DNA from: Colivivens sp963594655
GTDB lineage: Bacteria > Bacteroidota > Bacteroidia > Bacteroidales > Bacteroidaceae
DNA length: 64,000 bases
Reading direction: 5' to 3'
Assembly: GCA_963594655.1 (NCBI GenBank)
Contig: CAVBFD010000004.1
Coordinates: 12,499-76,498 of the forward strand
Part shown: piece after piece, positions 8,914 to 17,399 of the stretch
Layout: every line of letters starts with the position of its first letter
How positions within the stretch are numbered: position 1 is the first letter of the stretch
Made by a program: the position numbers and the translations under genes
Notes under the pieces: generated by a model
The model's database searches: none
The model's input: the letters and a program-made list of their open reading frames with translations, nothing else
What the model was told of the DNA's origin: nothing

Positions 8914-10742
8914 TGAGGGACTATGAGTTGCAGCGGCGGCAGTATGTGATAGGTGGACTGGCGGTGGCCATCGTGTTCGCCTACGTGTGCCGTTTCGCCT
9001 ATCTGCAGCTATTTCCCAACGACTACGAGCAGACGGCGTGGAACAACGCCTTATATAATAAGGTGATATTTCCGTCGAGGGGATCCATGTACGACAGGAA
9101 CGGAAAGCTGGTGGTTTACAATGAGCCGGCTTACGACGTGATGGTGATTACCCGGGAGATGAGTGACCTCGACACACTGGACTTCTGCAAGACCCTGCAC
9201 ATGACCAGGAAACAGTTTGAGGACAGGATGGCGTGGATAAAGGACAGGTCGAGGAATCCCGGTTATTCATCCTACTCGCAGCAGTTGTTCATGCCACAGA
9301 TACAGCCGGCGGACTTCCTGGTGTTCCAGGAGAAGATGTTCCGCTTCAAGGGCTTCTATGTGAGGGAGCGCAACTCGCGCCAGTACAAGTACCCCTGTGC
9401 GGCTCATGTACTCGGGTATGTGGCTGAGGTGTCGGGTATGGACATTGAGAGGGACGGCTATTACAACGCCGGCGATTTCATAGGCAAGCAGGGGGTGGAG
9501 CGTTCCTATGAGAGTGTGCTGCGCGGACAGAAGGGCGTTGAGGTCTTGCTGAGGGACTCGCGCGGAAAGATACAGGGACGGTTCAAGGACGGAACGGAAG
9601 ACCGTCAGCCACAACCGGGCAAGGACATAATGCTCAGTCTGGACATCGATCTGCAGGCGTTGGGCGAACGGCTGATGCAGGGCAAGAAGGGCAGTATCGT
9701 GGCCATCGAACCGTCTACGGGAGAGATACTGTGTATGGTGTCCGCCCCTTCGTACAGTCCGAGGGATATGGCAGGAAAGACCAGAGGAGAGAATATCATG
9801 CGGATGCTGGAGAACCCCGACCGTCCGATGCTCAACCGCGCCATCTCGGGAACGTACCCGCCGGGGTCCACGTTCAAGCCGGCTCAGGCGTTGACTTTCA
9901 TGCAGGAGGGGATAGTGTCGGCTGACGGCACGTACTACCCTTGCAACGGAGGCTTCCGGTACAAGCGTCTGAAGGTGGGGTGTCACCCCCACGAGTCGCC
10001 CATCAGTCTCAAACAGGCGATAGCCACGTCCTGCAACGGCTACTTCTGTTGGGGACTGTACTACATGTTCGGCAACAGGAGCAGGTACTCGTCGGTGCAG
10101 GATGCCATGACCACGTGGAAGGACTACATGGTGTCCATGGGCTTCGGCTACAGGTTGGGTATCGACCTGCCGGGCGAGAGCCGTGGCATGATTCCCAACG
10201 CTGACTATTATGACAAGCATCTCAGACGGTGGAACGCCCTCACCGTCATAAGTATCTCCATAGGCCAGGGGGAGGTGACGCTCACCCCACTCCAGATTGC
10301 CAACCAGGGGGCTACCATTGCCAACCGTGGACATTACGTGACTCCCCATATCGTGAAACGTGTTCAGGGAGGGGCGATTGCGGACAGTCTGAAGGAGGTG
10401 CATCACACCAAGGTGCAGCCACGGTATTACGAGCAGGTGATAAGTGGGATGCGCAGGGCTGTCGTCTCGGGTACGTGTCAGGCGGCGCAGAACCCGTGGT
10501 ACGATGTGTGCGGCAAGACAGGTACGGCACAGAACAAAGGACACGACCACTCGGTGTTCATGGGCTTCGCTCCACGCAACAACCCTAAGATAGCCATTGC
10601 CGTGTATGTGGAGAACGGTGGGTTCGGCGCCGCCTATGGAGTGCCTATAGGCGCACTGATGATGGAACAGTACATAAGGGGCGGACTCTCCGAGAACAGT
10701 AAGGCGAGGGCGTTGGACATTCAACAAAGGTCGGTGAATTAA
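8913..10742 (+). CDS. mrdA: Penicillin-binding protein 2, elongation transpeptidase
   Basis: A 609-residue class B PBP that cross-links peptidoglycan during side-wall growth. A single N-terminal membrane helix (about residues 11-30) is followed by the PBP dimerisation domain (about 50-220) and the transpeptidase domain. All three active-site motifs are present: S319-T-F-K, S373-C-N and K535-T-G. The downstream gene rodA begins directly after its stop codon with no gap, as expected for the synthase partner. The target class of beta-lactams such as mecillinam can be stated from family knowledge. Confidence 0.97.
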   Translation: MRDYELQRRQYVIGGLAVAIVFAYVCRFAYLQLFPNDYEQTAWNNALYNKVIFPSRGSMYDRNGKLVVYNEPAYDVMVITREMSDLDTLDFCKTLHMTRKQFEDRMAWIKDRSRNPGYSSYSQQLFMPQIQPADFLVFQEKMFRFKGFYVRERNSRQYKYPCAAHVLGYVAEVSGMDIERDGYYNAGDFIGKQGVERSYESVLRGQKGVEVLLRDSRGKIQGRFKDGTEDRQPQPGKDIMLSLDIDLQALGERLMQGKKGSIVAIEPSTGEILCMVSAPSYSPRDMAGKTRGENIMRMLENPDRPMLNRAISGTYPPGSTFKPAQALTFMQEGIVSADGTYYPCNGGFRYKRLKVGCHPHESPISLKQAIATSCNGYFCWGLYYMFGNRSRYSSVQDAMTTWKDYMVSMGFGYRLGIDLPGESRGMIPNADYYDKHLRRWNALTVISISIGQGEVTLTPLQIANQGATIANRGHYVTPHIVKRVQGGAIADSLKEVHHTKVQPRYYEQVISGMRRAVVSGTCQAAQNPWYDVCGKTGTAQNKGHDHSVFMGFAPRNNPKIAIAVYVENGGFGAAYGVPIGALMMEQYIRGGLSENSKARALDIQQRSVN

Positions 10743-12221
10743 ATGAGGCGGACTATGAGGCGTGACGATAACAACAAGGGTATATTCCTCTCTTTGGACT
10801 GGGTGACAATCTCACTCTATCTGGTGCTGATCGTATGGGGCTGGCTGTCGGTGTGCGGAGCGTGTTACGACTACAACAACCCCGACCTGTTCAGTTTCAG
10901 TCTGAAGTCGGGCAAGCAGTTCGTGTGGATACTGACCGCAATCCTCTTGGCGGGGGCCTTGCTACTGATTGAGAAGCGGTTTTACTACAAGGCTTCCGCG
11001 TTCATCTATATAATGATGGTACTGGTACTTGTGCTTACCATCTTCATCGCACCCGATTCGAGGGGTTCCCGGTCGTGGATTCCCATCGGTCCGGTGAAAC
11101 TCCAACCTGCGGAGTTCGCCAAGTTTGCCGTGGCCTTGGCTCTCGGCAAGTACATGGACAGGTACGGGTTCAACATATCCAGTACGAGGGAATTCCTGAA
11201 GGTGGTGTCGCTGTTCGCTATTCCGATGGCGCTTATCGTCGCCCAGAAGGAGACAGGTACGGCTCTGGTCTACCTGTCGTTCTTCCTTGTACTCTACCGT
11301 GAGGGCATGACCGGTTCCGTCCTTTTCGCAGCCTTCGCCTACATGGTGTTCTTCGTGGTAGGGATAAAGTACGGCGACGAACTGTTCCTCAACATGTCGT
11401 CGTCTGTGGGCGAGTTCTGGGTTCTGCTTCTTGTGCAGTTGGCTACCGCCCTGCTGGTGTGGAGGTACGGATCTGGATCGGGGGCAGTGAAGCACATCGT
11501 GTGTCTGGGCGGTGGTGCGGTGCTTCTCGCCTTCCTCTTCTCCGCCTATGTGATTCCGTTCAACGTGTGTGTAGTGCAACTGATTGTATGTGTGGGTGTG
11601 GTCGTCTACATACTGGTGCTTTACGCCTATACCAAACTCTACAAGTATCTTCTCATCGCTCTGTTCGCTGTCTCCTCCATTGGGGTGTACTACGTGTGCG
11701 ACTATGTGTTCAACAATGTGTTGAGGGAACACCAGCGTACACGTATAGAGGTGCTGCTGGGCAAGAAGACCGACATCATGGGTGCCGGCTATAATGTGAA
11801 CCAGGCGAAGATTGCCATCGGGTCGGGCGGCTTCTGGGGGAAGGGCTTCCTGAAAGGCACGCAAACGAAACTGAAGTATGTCCCTGAGCAGGACACTGAC
11901 TTCATCTTCTGTACTGTGGGTGAGGAAGAGGGGTTTGTGGGTTCGGCAGGGGTACTCATAGTCTACCTGGTGTTCATCCTGCGCCTTACCGTGCTGGCGG
12001 AACGGCAACCCGACGTGTGGGGACGGGTGTACGGCTACAGTGTGGTGAGCATCTTCCTGTTCCACTTGTTTGTGAACGTGGGTATGGTACTGGGACTGAC
12101 ACCTGTCATCGGTATTCCGCTGCCGCTGTTCAGTTACGGTGGGTCGTCGCTGTGGGGCTTTACACTGCTGTTGTTCATCTTCCTGAGGATGGACGCCGAG
12201 CGCAACTTCAAGAGCAAGTGA
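10743..12221 (+). CDS. rodA: RodA-type SEDS peptidoglycan glycosyltransferase
   Basis: A 492-residue polytopic SEDS protein that polymerises lipid II during elongation with PBP2. The signature GIPLPLFSYGGSS lies near the C-terminus, and an IPIGPVKLQPAEFAK-type segment occurs around residues 110-125. It is longer than the roughly 370-residue RodA of Escherichia coli because of extra hydrophobic sequence in the middle (about residues 200-330), a pattern also usual in Bacteroidetes. The ATG follows the mrdA stop immediately; a second in-frame ATG four codons later is possible. The last gene of the mre operon, ending in a convergent hairpin. Confidence 0.95.
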   Translation: MRRTMRRDDNNKGIFLSLDWVTISLYLVLIVWGWLSVCGACYDYNNPDLFSFSLKSGKQFVWILTAILLAGALLLIEKRFYYKASAFIYIMMVLVLVLTIFIAPDSRGSRSWIPIGPVKLQPAEFAKFAVALALGKYMDRYGFNISSTREFLKVVSLFAIPMALIVAQKETGTALVYLSFFLVLYREGMTGSVLFAAFAYMVFFVVGIKYGDELFLNMSSSVGEFWVLLLVQLATALLVWRYGSGSGAVKHIVCLGGGAVLLAFLFSAYVIPFNVCVVQLIVCVGVVVYILVLYAYTKLYKYLLIALFAVSSIGVYYVCDYVFNNVLREHQRTRIEVLLGKKTDIMGAGYNVNQAKIAIGSGGFWGKGFLKGTQTKLKYVPEQDTDFIFCTVGEEEGFVGSAGVLIVYLVFILRLTVLAERQPDVWGRVYGYSVVSIFLFHLFVNVGMVLGLTPVIGIPLPLFSYGGSSLWGFTLLLFIFLRMDAERNFKSK

Positions 12222-12239
12222 CGGAAACGTCCTTTTCCG
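12222..12239. terminator. Compact hairpin between convergent rodA and gldH
   Basis: The 21-bp gap between the two convergent genes is almost filled by the inverted repeat CGGAAA (12222-12227) and TTTCCG (12234-12239). A hairpin here could serve as a bidirectional terminator, although no clear U-tract follows in either direction. Confidence 0.4.
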
Positions 12240-12242
12240 CCC

Positions 12243-12710
12243 TTACCTCACTTCCAGTTTCAGTCCGATGCCGCAGATGCCTTTGAGGGTGTCGGGGGTC
12301 ATGATATGGTTGATACGGTATGTGTATGTGAGTCCCGAGTCCACATGCACTGACGGTATCTCCTGCATTACTGTGGCAAAGGGGAAGCCTTGTCCCTTAC
12401 TGCCTCCGTCGGGATTGTAGACGGCTACTCTTATCGTGTCGTAGCTCAGTTCCTCGCCCTCGCACAGTAAGGTGGTTGTCATATAGATCACCTCGTATGT
12501 ATAGGAGTCGGACAACCGTACACCTATCTCGGCTTTAAGGTCAGCCCCTCTCGTGGTTTTGGGCAGGTCGAACGATACGGTGTCTGCTGATGTCCAACCG
12601 TCCGTGTCCACGTCCTTGAACTCGTCAACCACCTTTCCTCCGCTACAGGAGGTGCAGATGACGAGTCCAAGGAGTGCCGTGAGGGAAAAGACATTCCGGT
12701 TAATGTCCAT
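12243..12710 (-). CDS. gldH: GldH-type lipoprotein
   Basis: A 155-residue lipoprotein. The signal sequence ends at a lipobox with Cys22 (ICTSC), followed by SGGKVVDEFKDVDTDGW, resembling GldH with its conserved pattern of a W followed by DTVSFDLP. GldH is needed for gliding in Flavobacterium but is also conserved in non-gliding Bacteroidales, where its role is unclear. It overlaps the 3' end of ricT by 11 bp, so the two genes are translated from one message. The family call rests on sequence feel and on the ricT linkage that is usual in this phylum. Confidence 0.8.
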   Translation of the reverse strand: MDINRNVFSLTALLGLVICTSCSGGKVVDEFKDVDTDGWTSADTVSFDLPKTTRGADLKAEIGVRLSDSYTYEVIYMTTTLLCEGEELSYDTIRVAVYNPDGGSKGQGFPFATVMQEIPSVHVDSGLTYTYRINHIMTPDTLKGICGIGLKLEVR

Positions 12711-13821
12711 CTTGAGGCTTCGGGCTGTTGTTTCCCTTATTGCGTTTCTTTTTCCGTTTCTTCTTCGAGTTGTCGAAACGGTTGATGTTGTCCTGGCTGA
12801 GCAGGTCTACAGGGCGGTCGTCCCTGATGACCTCCGTGTCGCTCAGTGTGGCGGGCTTCTTCCCCTCCTTGTTCATGTTGATTATCTCGAAGGCGCGCTT
12901 TGCGGAGATGGTCACTTCCCTCACCAGCATGCGCTTGTCGGTGGAGTAGGTTATCTGCTTGGCGAGTATGTCCGACTTGAAGTAATAATAGTCGTCGTCC
13001 CTCGTCTGTAGTACAATCTCACGTGACGGCAGGTCTTTCAGGGCTTCCACATACTGGTCCACCTCGTAGTTCATGCAGCACTTGAGTTTGGCACACTGTC
13101 CCGCCAGTTTCTGTGGGTTGAGGGAGATGTCCTGAAAGCGCGCGGCACTGGTTGACACGCTCACGAACCGGGTCATCCATGTGGCGCAGCACAGTTCACG
13201 GCCACACGGGCCGATGCCGCCTATGCGTCCCGCTTCCTGTCTCGCCCCAATCTGTTTCATCTCGATGCGTACCCTGAACCGCTCGGCGAGTACCTTTATC
13301 AGTTGTCTGAAGTCCACACGGTCGTCCGCGATATAATAGAATATCGCCTTGTTGCCGTCGCCCTGGTACTCCACGTCACCGATTTTCATCTGTAGACCCA
13401 GGTTCTTGGCAATCTGTCTTGACTCAATCATCGTGTCATGCTCGCATGCCTTCGCCTCGGCGAACTTGTCCATGTCCACAGGACGCGCCTTACGGTAGAT
13501 TCTCTTGAACTCGGTGCCGGCACGGAGGTTGGCCTTCTTTGTCTGGAGGGCTACCAGTCGGCCGGTCATGGTGACCGTACCTATGTCGTGGCCGGGACTC
13601 GCCTCCACCGCCACCACGTCGCCCTTTTCAAGTTGCAGGTTGTTGGAGTTGATGAAATAACCCTTGCGTGGAGGCTTGAACTCCACCTCCACCAGGTTGG
13701 TGGCTTTGTCGTTGTCCGGCAAATCCGCCAACCAGTCGTATGTGTTTAGTTTGTCGGTGTGTCTGTTGCATCCTTTCCTGCAGAGTCCGCAACCACCGTA
13801 TCCTACTATGAATTTATTCAT
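12700..13821 (-). CDS. ricT: PSP1/RicT-family regulatory Fe-S complex subunit homologue
   Basis: A 373-residue PSP1-domain protein. The conserved core runs from about residue 45 to 260 and holds cysteine pairs in GPCGRELCC and KLKCCMNYE, the pattern of RicT (YaaT). An additional N-terminal cysteine cluster (GGCGLCRKGC, residues 10-19) could also bind metal. The C-terminus is very basic (KKKRKKKRNKG), as in many RNA-associated proteins. In Bacillus RicT works with RicA and RicF in an Fe-S complex that affects RNA maturation; those partners are not in this window, so the role in Bacteroidetes is inferred only by homology. It shares an operon with gldH. Confidence 0.88.
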   Translation of the reverse strand: MNKFIVGYGGCGLCRKGCNRHTDKLNTYDWLADLPDNDKATNLVEVEFKPPRKGYFINSNNLQLEKGDVVAVEASPGHDIGTVTMTGRLVALQTKKANLRAGTEFKRIYRKARPVDMDKFAEAKACEHDTMIESRQIAKNLGLQMKIGDVEYQGDGNKAIFYYIADDRVDFRQLIKVLAERFRVRIEMKQIGARQEAGRIGGIGPCGRELCCATWMTRFVSVSTSAARFQDISLNPQKLAGQCAKLKCCMNYEVDQYVEALKDLPSREIVLQTRDDDYYYFKSDILAKQITYSTDKRMLVREVTISAKRAFEIINMNKEGKKPATLSDTEVIRDDRPVDLLSQDNINRFDNSKKKRKKKRNKGNNSPKPQDGH

Positions 13822-13852
13822 TCGTTTATGTGCGTATTATACGATTTTAATG

Positions 13853-13860
13853 CAAAGTTA
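13853..13860 (-). promoter_or_regulatory. Probable -7 box for ricT-gldH
   Basis: On the minus strand TAACTTTG (13860-13853) matches TAnnTTTG and lies 31 nt before the ricT start at 13821. No convincing -33 box was found. Confidence 0.45.
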
Positions 13861-14031
13861 CGAGAAAAAAACGAGATATTGAACTGTTGTGCCACTAATC
13901 TTTCACTCCTGTATGACATCAATGTCATTTCATGTTTCACCTGGAGCGCCATTCGTGGTGGACTTAATGGCTATGAACCATGGTTTTTAGTTAAATATGC
14001 GTTAAATGGGGGCGATGCCGTGTTGATAGGC

Positions 14032-14061
14032 TTGTGGTGTCGTGATTTTGTGGTAAATTTG
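14032..14061 (+). promoter_or_regulatory. Promoter of dsbD
   Basis: TTG (14032-14034), a 19-nt spacer and TAAATTTG (14054-14061) match the Bacteroidetes consensus. The expected start of transcription, near 14068, lies upstream of ATG 14092 and inside the open-frame extension, which shows that the longer reading frame from 13759 is not the true gene start. Confidence 0.65.
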
Positions 14062-14091
14062 TTGTCCGAAATCATTTATCAGAAATATGCT

Positions 14092-16164
14092 ATGAACAAA
14101 CTGAAACTGTCACTTGCTTTGGTGCTGCTTGCCATTGTGGGTCTTGTGCATGCCCAGATGCCGAATCCGGTACAGGTGAAGACGCAATTCAAGGAAATCT
14201 CCCCTACAGAGGCGGAGCTTGTCTTTGTAGCCACCATCCAACAGGGTTGGCACATGTACTCAACCAATTATGTGGAGTTCGGCCCGACTGCCACCACAGT
14301 GAATGTCGAGAAGATTACAGGGGCTAAGTTGAACGGCGCATTGACCCCCAAGACGGATCCTATCAAGAAATACGAGGCTATGTTCGAGGCAGACGTGTAT
14401 TATTTTGAGAACTCAGCCACATTCACCCAGAAGGTGACACTGGAGGGCGGCAAGTACCATGTAGAGGGTTATCTTGAGTACGGCGCATGTAACGACCAGA
14501 GCTGCACTCCCCCTACCAAGGTGGACTTCTCCTTCAGTGGGGAGACGAAGGCCGCCGACAAGAAAGACAGTAAAAAAAAAGCAGAGGGGGTAGCCGAAGA
14601 GGATAAGGCTGAACCTGCCGCTGAAGCTAATGAGGCTGCGGAAAACGTGGGTGATGACGAGTCCGCTGTTGATTCGTCCGCTGTTTCCGCTGACGAGACG
14701 GCTACTGACGGACTGGCTGACGGTGACGCCGATTTGTGGAGTCCTGTCATTGACCAACTGAAGGCGTTTGAGGAAAAGACCACAGAGGACAGTACCCTGT
14801 GGCACATCTTCGTGTTGGGACTTCTCGGTGGACTGGTGGCGTTGGTCACCCCTTGTGTGTGGCCGATAATACCTATGACCGTCAGTTTCTTCCTGAAACG
14901 GTCGGGCGACAGGAAGCAGGGAATCCGTGATGCGGTCATCTACGGAATATCCATCGTGGTCATCTACCTCGCTCTTGGTCTTATAATAACCGCCCTGTTC
15001 GGTGCGAGTGCCTTGAACGCGCTGTCCACCAACGCCATATTCAATATCTTCTTCTTCCTTATGCTGGTGGTCTTCGCCGCTTCCTTCTTCGGGGCGTTTG
15101 AACTGCAACTGCCGTCGTCGTGGAGCAGTGCCGTTGACAGTAAGGCAGAGAAGACAGGCGGACTGCTTGGCATCTTCCTCATGGCATTCACCCTCACACT
15201 GGTCAGTTTCTCCTGCACCGGTCCCATCATAGGTTTCCTGCTTGTGGAGGTGTCCACCTCGGGCGACATCCTCTCTCCGGCTGTGGGGATGCTGGGCTTC
15301 GCCATAGCATTGGCCCTTCCGTTCACTGTCTTCGCCATCTTCCCGAGTTGGTTGAAGTCGATGCCCAAGAGCGGTGGCTGGATGAATACCGTGAAGGTGG
15401 TGCTTGGATTCATTGAACTGGCGTTCGCCTTGAAGTTCCTGTCGGTGGCTGACCTCGCCTACGGATGGCACATCCTCGACCGGGAGACTTTCCTCGCCTT
15501 GTGGATTGGACTCGCATGCTGTCTTGCCCTGTACCTCTTCGGACTGATAAAGTTGCCGCATGACGATGCCGACGAACGCAATATAAGTGTCACCCGCTTC
15601 TTCCTCGGACTCGTGTCGCTGGCGTTCGCCATATATATGGTTCCGGGTTTGTGGGGCGCGCCGCTGAAGGCAATCAGCGCGTTCTCTCCTCCCATGTCCA
15701 CCCAGGATTTCAACCTCATGTCATCTGAGGTGAAGGTGAGGGCTACCGATTACGATGCCGGGATGCAGATAGCCAAGGCTGAAGGCAAACCGGTGATAAT
15801 CGACTTTACCGGTTTCGGTTGCGTGAACTGTCGTAAGATGGAGGCTGCCGTATGGACAGACACCCAGGTTACCGACATACTGTCGAACGACTACGTACTC
15901 ATACAACTGTTCGTGGACGACAAGACTCAGCTATCAAGTCCGTTGACCGTGACCGTAGGTGGTCAGGAACGGAAACTGCGTACAGTCGGTGACAAGTGGA
16001 GCTACTTGCAGAGCAGTAAGTTCGGCGCCAACGCACAGCCGTTCTATGTCCTGCTCGACAATGAGGGAAAGCCACTTGCGGCAAGCTATTCGTTTGACGA
16101 TGATGTGGAACACTACAAATCCTTCCTGAAGGCGGGACTTGAGGCTTACAGGAATAAACGGTAA
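14092..16164 (+). CDS. dsbD: Thiol:disulfide interchange protein DsbD
   Basis: A 690-residue transporter of reducing power from cytoplasmic thioredoxin to the periplasm. A signal peptide (residues 1-21, ending VHAQ) is followed by the N-terminal DsbD-alpha-like domain with Cys133 and Cys138. A linker rich in A, E and D (about 150-225) leads to an eight-helix membrane domain with the paired Cys255 (TPCVWP) and Cys375 (SFSCTGP). The C-terminal thioredoxin-like domain has C577-V-N-C580. The cysteine relay is complete. The open frame runs back to 13759, but only the ATG at 14092 gives a signal peptide and has a promoter before it. Confidence 0.95.
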   Translation: MNKLKLSLALVLLAIVGLVHAQMPNPVQVKTQFKEISPTEAELVFVATIQQGWHMYSTNYVEFGPTATTVNVEKITGAKLNGALTPKTDPIKKYEAMFEADVYYFENSATFTQKVTLEGGKYHVEGYLEYGACNDQSCTPPTKVDFSFSGETKAADKKDSKKKAEGVAEEDKAEPAAEANEAAENVGDDESAVDSSAVSADETATDGLADGDADLWSPVIDQLKAFEEKTTEDSTLWHIFVLGLLGGLVALVTPCVWPIIPMTVSFFLKRSGDRKQGIRDAVIYGISIVVIYLALGLIITALFGASALNALSTNAIFNIFFFLMLVVFAASFFGAFELQLPSSWSSAVDSKAEKTGGLLGIFLMAFTLTLVSFSCTGPIIGFLLVEVSTSGDILSPAVGMLGFAIALALPFTVFAIFPSWLKSMPKSGGWMNTVKVVLGFIELAFALKFLSVADLAYGWHILDRETFLALWIGLACCLALYLFGLIKLPHDDADERNISVTRFFLGLVSLAFAIYMVPGLWGAPLKAISAFSPPMSTQDFNLMSSEVKVRATDYDAGMQIAKAEGKPVIIDFTGFGCVNCRKMEAAVWTDTQVTDILSNDYVLIQLFVDDKTQLSSPLTVTVGGQERKLRTVGDKWSYLQSSKFGANAQPFYVLLDNEGKPLAASYSFDDDVEHYKSFLKAGLEAYRNKR

Positions 16165-16245
16165 AAAGGCGCGCGCTACACCTTATTATATAATACGCGC
16201 GTGAGGAATAAAATCAATAGAGAACAATAATAACAGACAAGAGAA

Positions 16246-16560
16246 ATGGAAAAAGAGAACAAAAACGGTCAGCTTCAGTTGGAGCTGAAACCAGAGATAG
16301 CACAGGGCGTTTATGCCAACTTTGCTATAATCGCCAACGCGTCATCTGAGTTCATCATGGATTTCGCCGCCTACCTTCCGGGAATGCCTAAGGCGGATGT
16401 GCGTTCGAGAGTCATCATGGCGCCCGAACATGCGAAGCGTCTTCTGCTCGCCCTCCAGCAGAGGGTGAGTGACTACGAGTCACAGTTCGGCAAGATTGAC
16501 CTTAACAAGACTGCGCAGCGCGGTTCCACTATCGCTCCGTTCGGTAACGGTGAGGCGTAA
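16246..16560 (+). CDS. DUF3467 family protein
   Basis: A 104-residue soluble protein with the DUF3467 pattern: an N-terminal half with GVYANFAIIANASSEF (split residues about 22-37) and a central DFAAYLPGMPKADVRSRVIM-like strand, then HAKRLLLALQ. The function of the family is not known. In Bacteroides the same gene usually lies between rpoC and rpsL, so its position just before the ribosomal cluster is conserved although rpoC is absent here. A GC-rich hairpin (16169-16202) lies in the gap after dsbD. The start at 16246 is preceded by an A-rich leader. Confidence 0.88.
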   Translation: MEKENKNGQLQLELKPEIAQGVYANFAIIANASSEFIMDFAAYLPGMPKADVRSRVIMAPEHAKRLLLALQQRVSDYESQFGKIDLNKTAQRGSTIAPFGNGEA

Positions 16561-16595
16561 CGCTCTACCTCTGCCCCCGAAAGGGCTACAGGTAC

Positions 16596-16622
16596 TTAAC
16601 CCAGGGCATCGCCCTGGGTTAA
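16596..16622 (+). terminator. Perfect 12-bp hairpin with T-rich tail after DUF3467 gene
   Basis: TTAACCCAGGGC (16596-16607) and its exact complement (16611-16622) flank a 3-nt loop. A T-rich stretch follows about 12 nt later rather than at once. It probably ends transcription of the DUF3467 gene, though the symmetric form also resembles short dispersed palindromes. The remaining part of the 332-bp gap 16561-16892 holds the rpsL promoter and leader. Confidence 0.5.
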
Positions 16623-16756
16623 TTCGTATGCGGTTTTTGTTGTTTTACCCCTCGCAACACACGGTATAAATTAAAAAATGAGGTCTAATCCGTAGAAAAT
16701 TAGTGTGATACTGGATAAATAATATGAAAAAGGGGCGTTGTGTAAAAGAATTTTGT

Positions 16757-16764
16757 TACCTTTG
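16757..16764 (+). promoter_or_regulatory. -7 box of the ribosomal cluster and long 5' leader
   Basis: TACCTTTG fits TAnnTTTG. A TTG at 16738-16740 is only 16 nt upstream, shorter than usual, so the -33 box is uncertain. Transcription would begin near 16771, giving a leader of about 120 nt before rpsL that contains small inverted repeats such as GGAC/GTCC, which could be a site of feedback control. Confidence 0.5.
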
Positions 16765-16892
16765 CACCGCTTTTTGGACTATTGTGTCCGGACTTCTGTG
16801 GGTTCGGCACAGGTTCGGGGCGTGTCCACACGGTTGGGCAGACGATGAATTGAATGTAATAAACAAAATAATATAATAAAAAATCAAACAAA

Positions 16893-17273
16893 ATGCCTAC
16901 TATTCAACAACTAGTCAGAAAAGGTAGAAGAGTATTGGTAGACAAGAGCAAGTCACCTGCTTTGGATTCATGTCCACAGCGTCGTGGTGTTTGCGTGCGT
17001 GTCTACACCACTACTCCGAAGAAACCGAACTCAGCGATGCGTAAAGTAGCACGTGTCCGCTTGACAAACAAGAAGGAAGTCAACTCCTACATTCCGGGAG
17101 AAGGTCACAACTTGCAGGAGCACTCAATCGTCCTCGTACGTGGCGGTCGTGTGAAGGACCTTCCCGGTGTGCGTTACCACATCATCCGTGGCGCACTCGA
17201 TACAGCAGGAGTGGAGAGCCGCACTCAGCGCCGCTCTAAGTACGGAGCAAAGCGTCCAAAGGCAAAGAAGTAA
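16893..17273 (+). CDS. rpsL: Small ribosomal subunit protein uS12
   Basis: A 126-residue decoding-centre protein. The conserved loop TPKKPNSAMRK (Lys43, Lys44) and the GGRVKDLPGVRYH loop are present with unmodified wild-type lysines, the positions where streptomycin resistance substitutions arise in other bacteria. It is first in the str-S10-spc-alpha series and carries a basic KRPKAKK tail. Confidence 0.99.
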   Translation: MPTIQQLVRKGRRVLVDKSKSPALDSCPQRRGVCVRVYTTTPKKPNSAMRKVARVRLTNKKEVNSYIPGEGHNLQEHSIVLVRGGRVKDLPGVRYHIIRGALDTAGVESRTQRRSKYGAKRPKAKK

Positions 17274-17399
17274 ACAAACAGTTCAAATTAACAAATCAGT
17301 TGGTTTGATGGACGCTAAGAAGGTTGAGTAAATATTCGAGTGAGAATGTTGAAGTGACACAATTTGCAACCTCAGACTACAATTCAAACAAACAAAGCA

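Noticed and set aside
9267..10727. A 486-codon open frame antisense to mrdA, and similar long antisense frames over purD, rodA and the metallopeptidase-like gene
   Set aside because: They lie fully opposite well-supported genes, show no recognisable domains and are explained by codon bias on the true strand.
13948..13985. Small inverted repeats (GCCATT/AATGGC and AACCATGGTT) in the ricT-dsbD gap
   Set aside because: The stems are short and not placed at the promoter boxes; they may be chance.
13759..14091. Open frame extending 111 codons upstream of dsbD
   Set aside because: A promoter with both boxes lies inside it, and only the ATG at 14092 gives a proper signal peptide.
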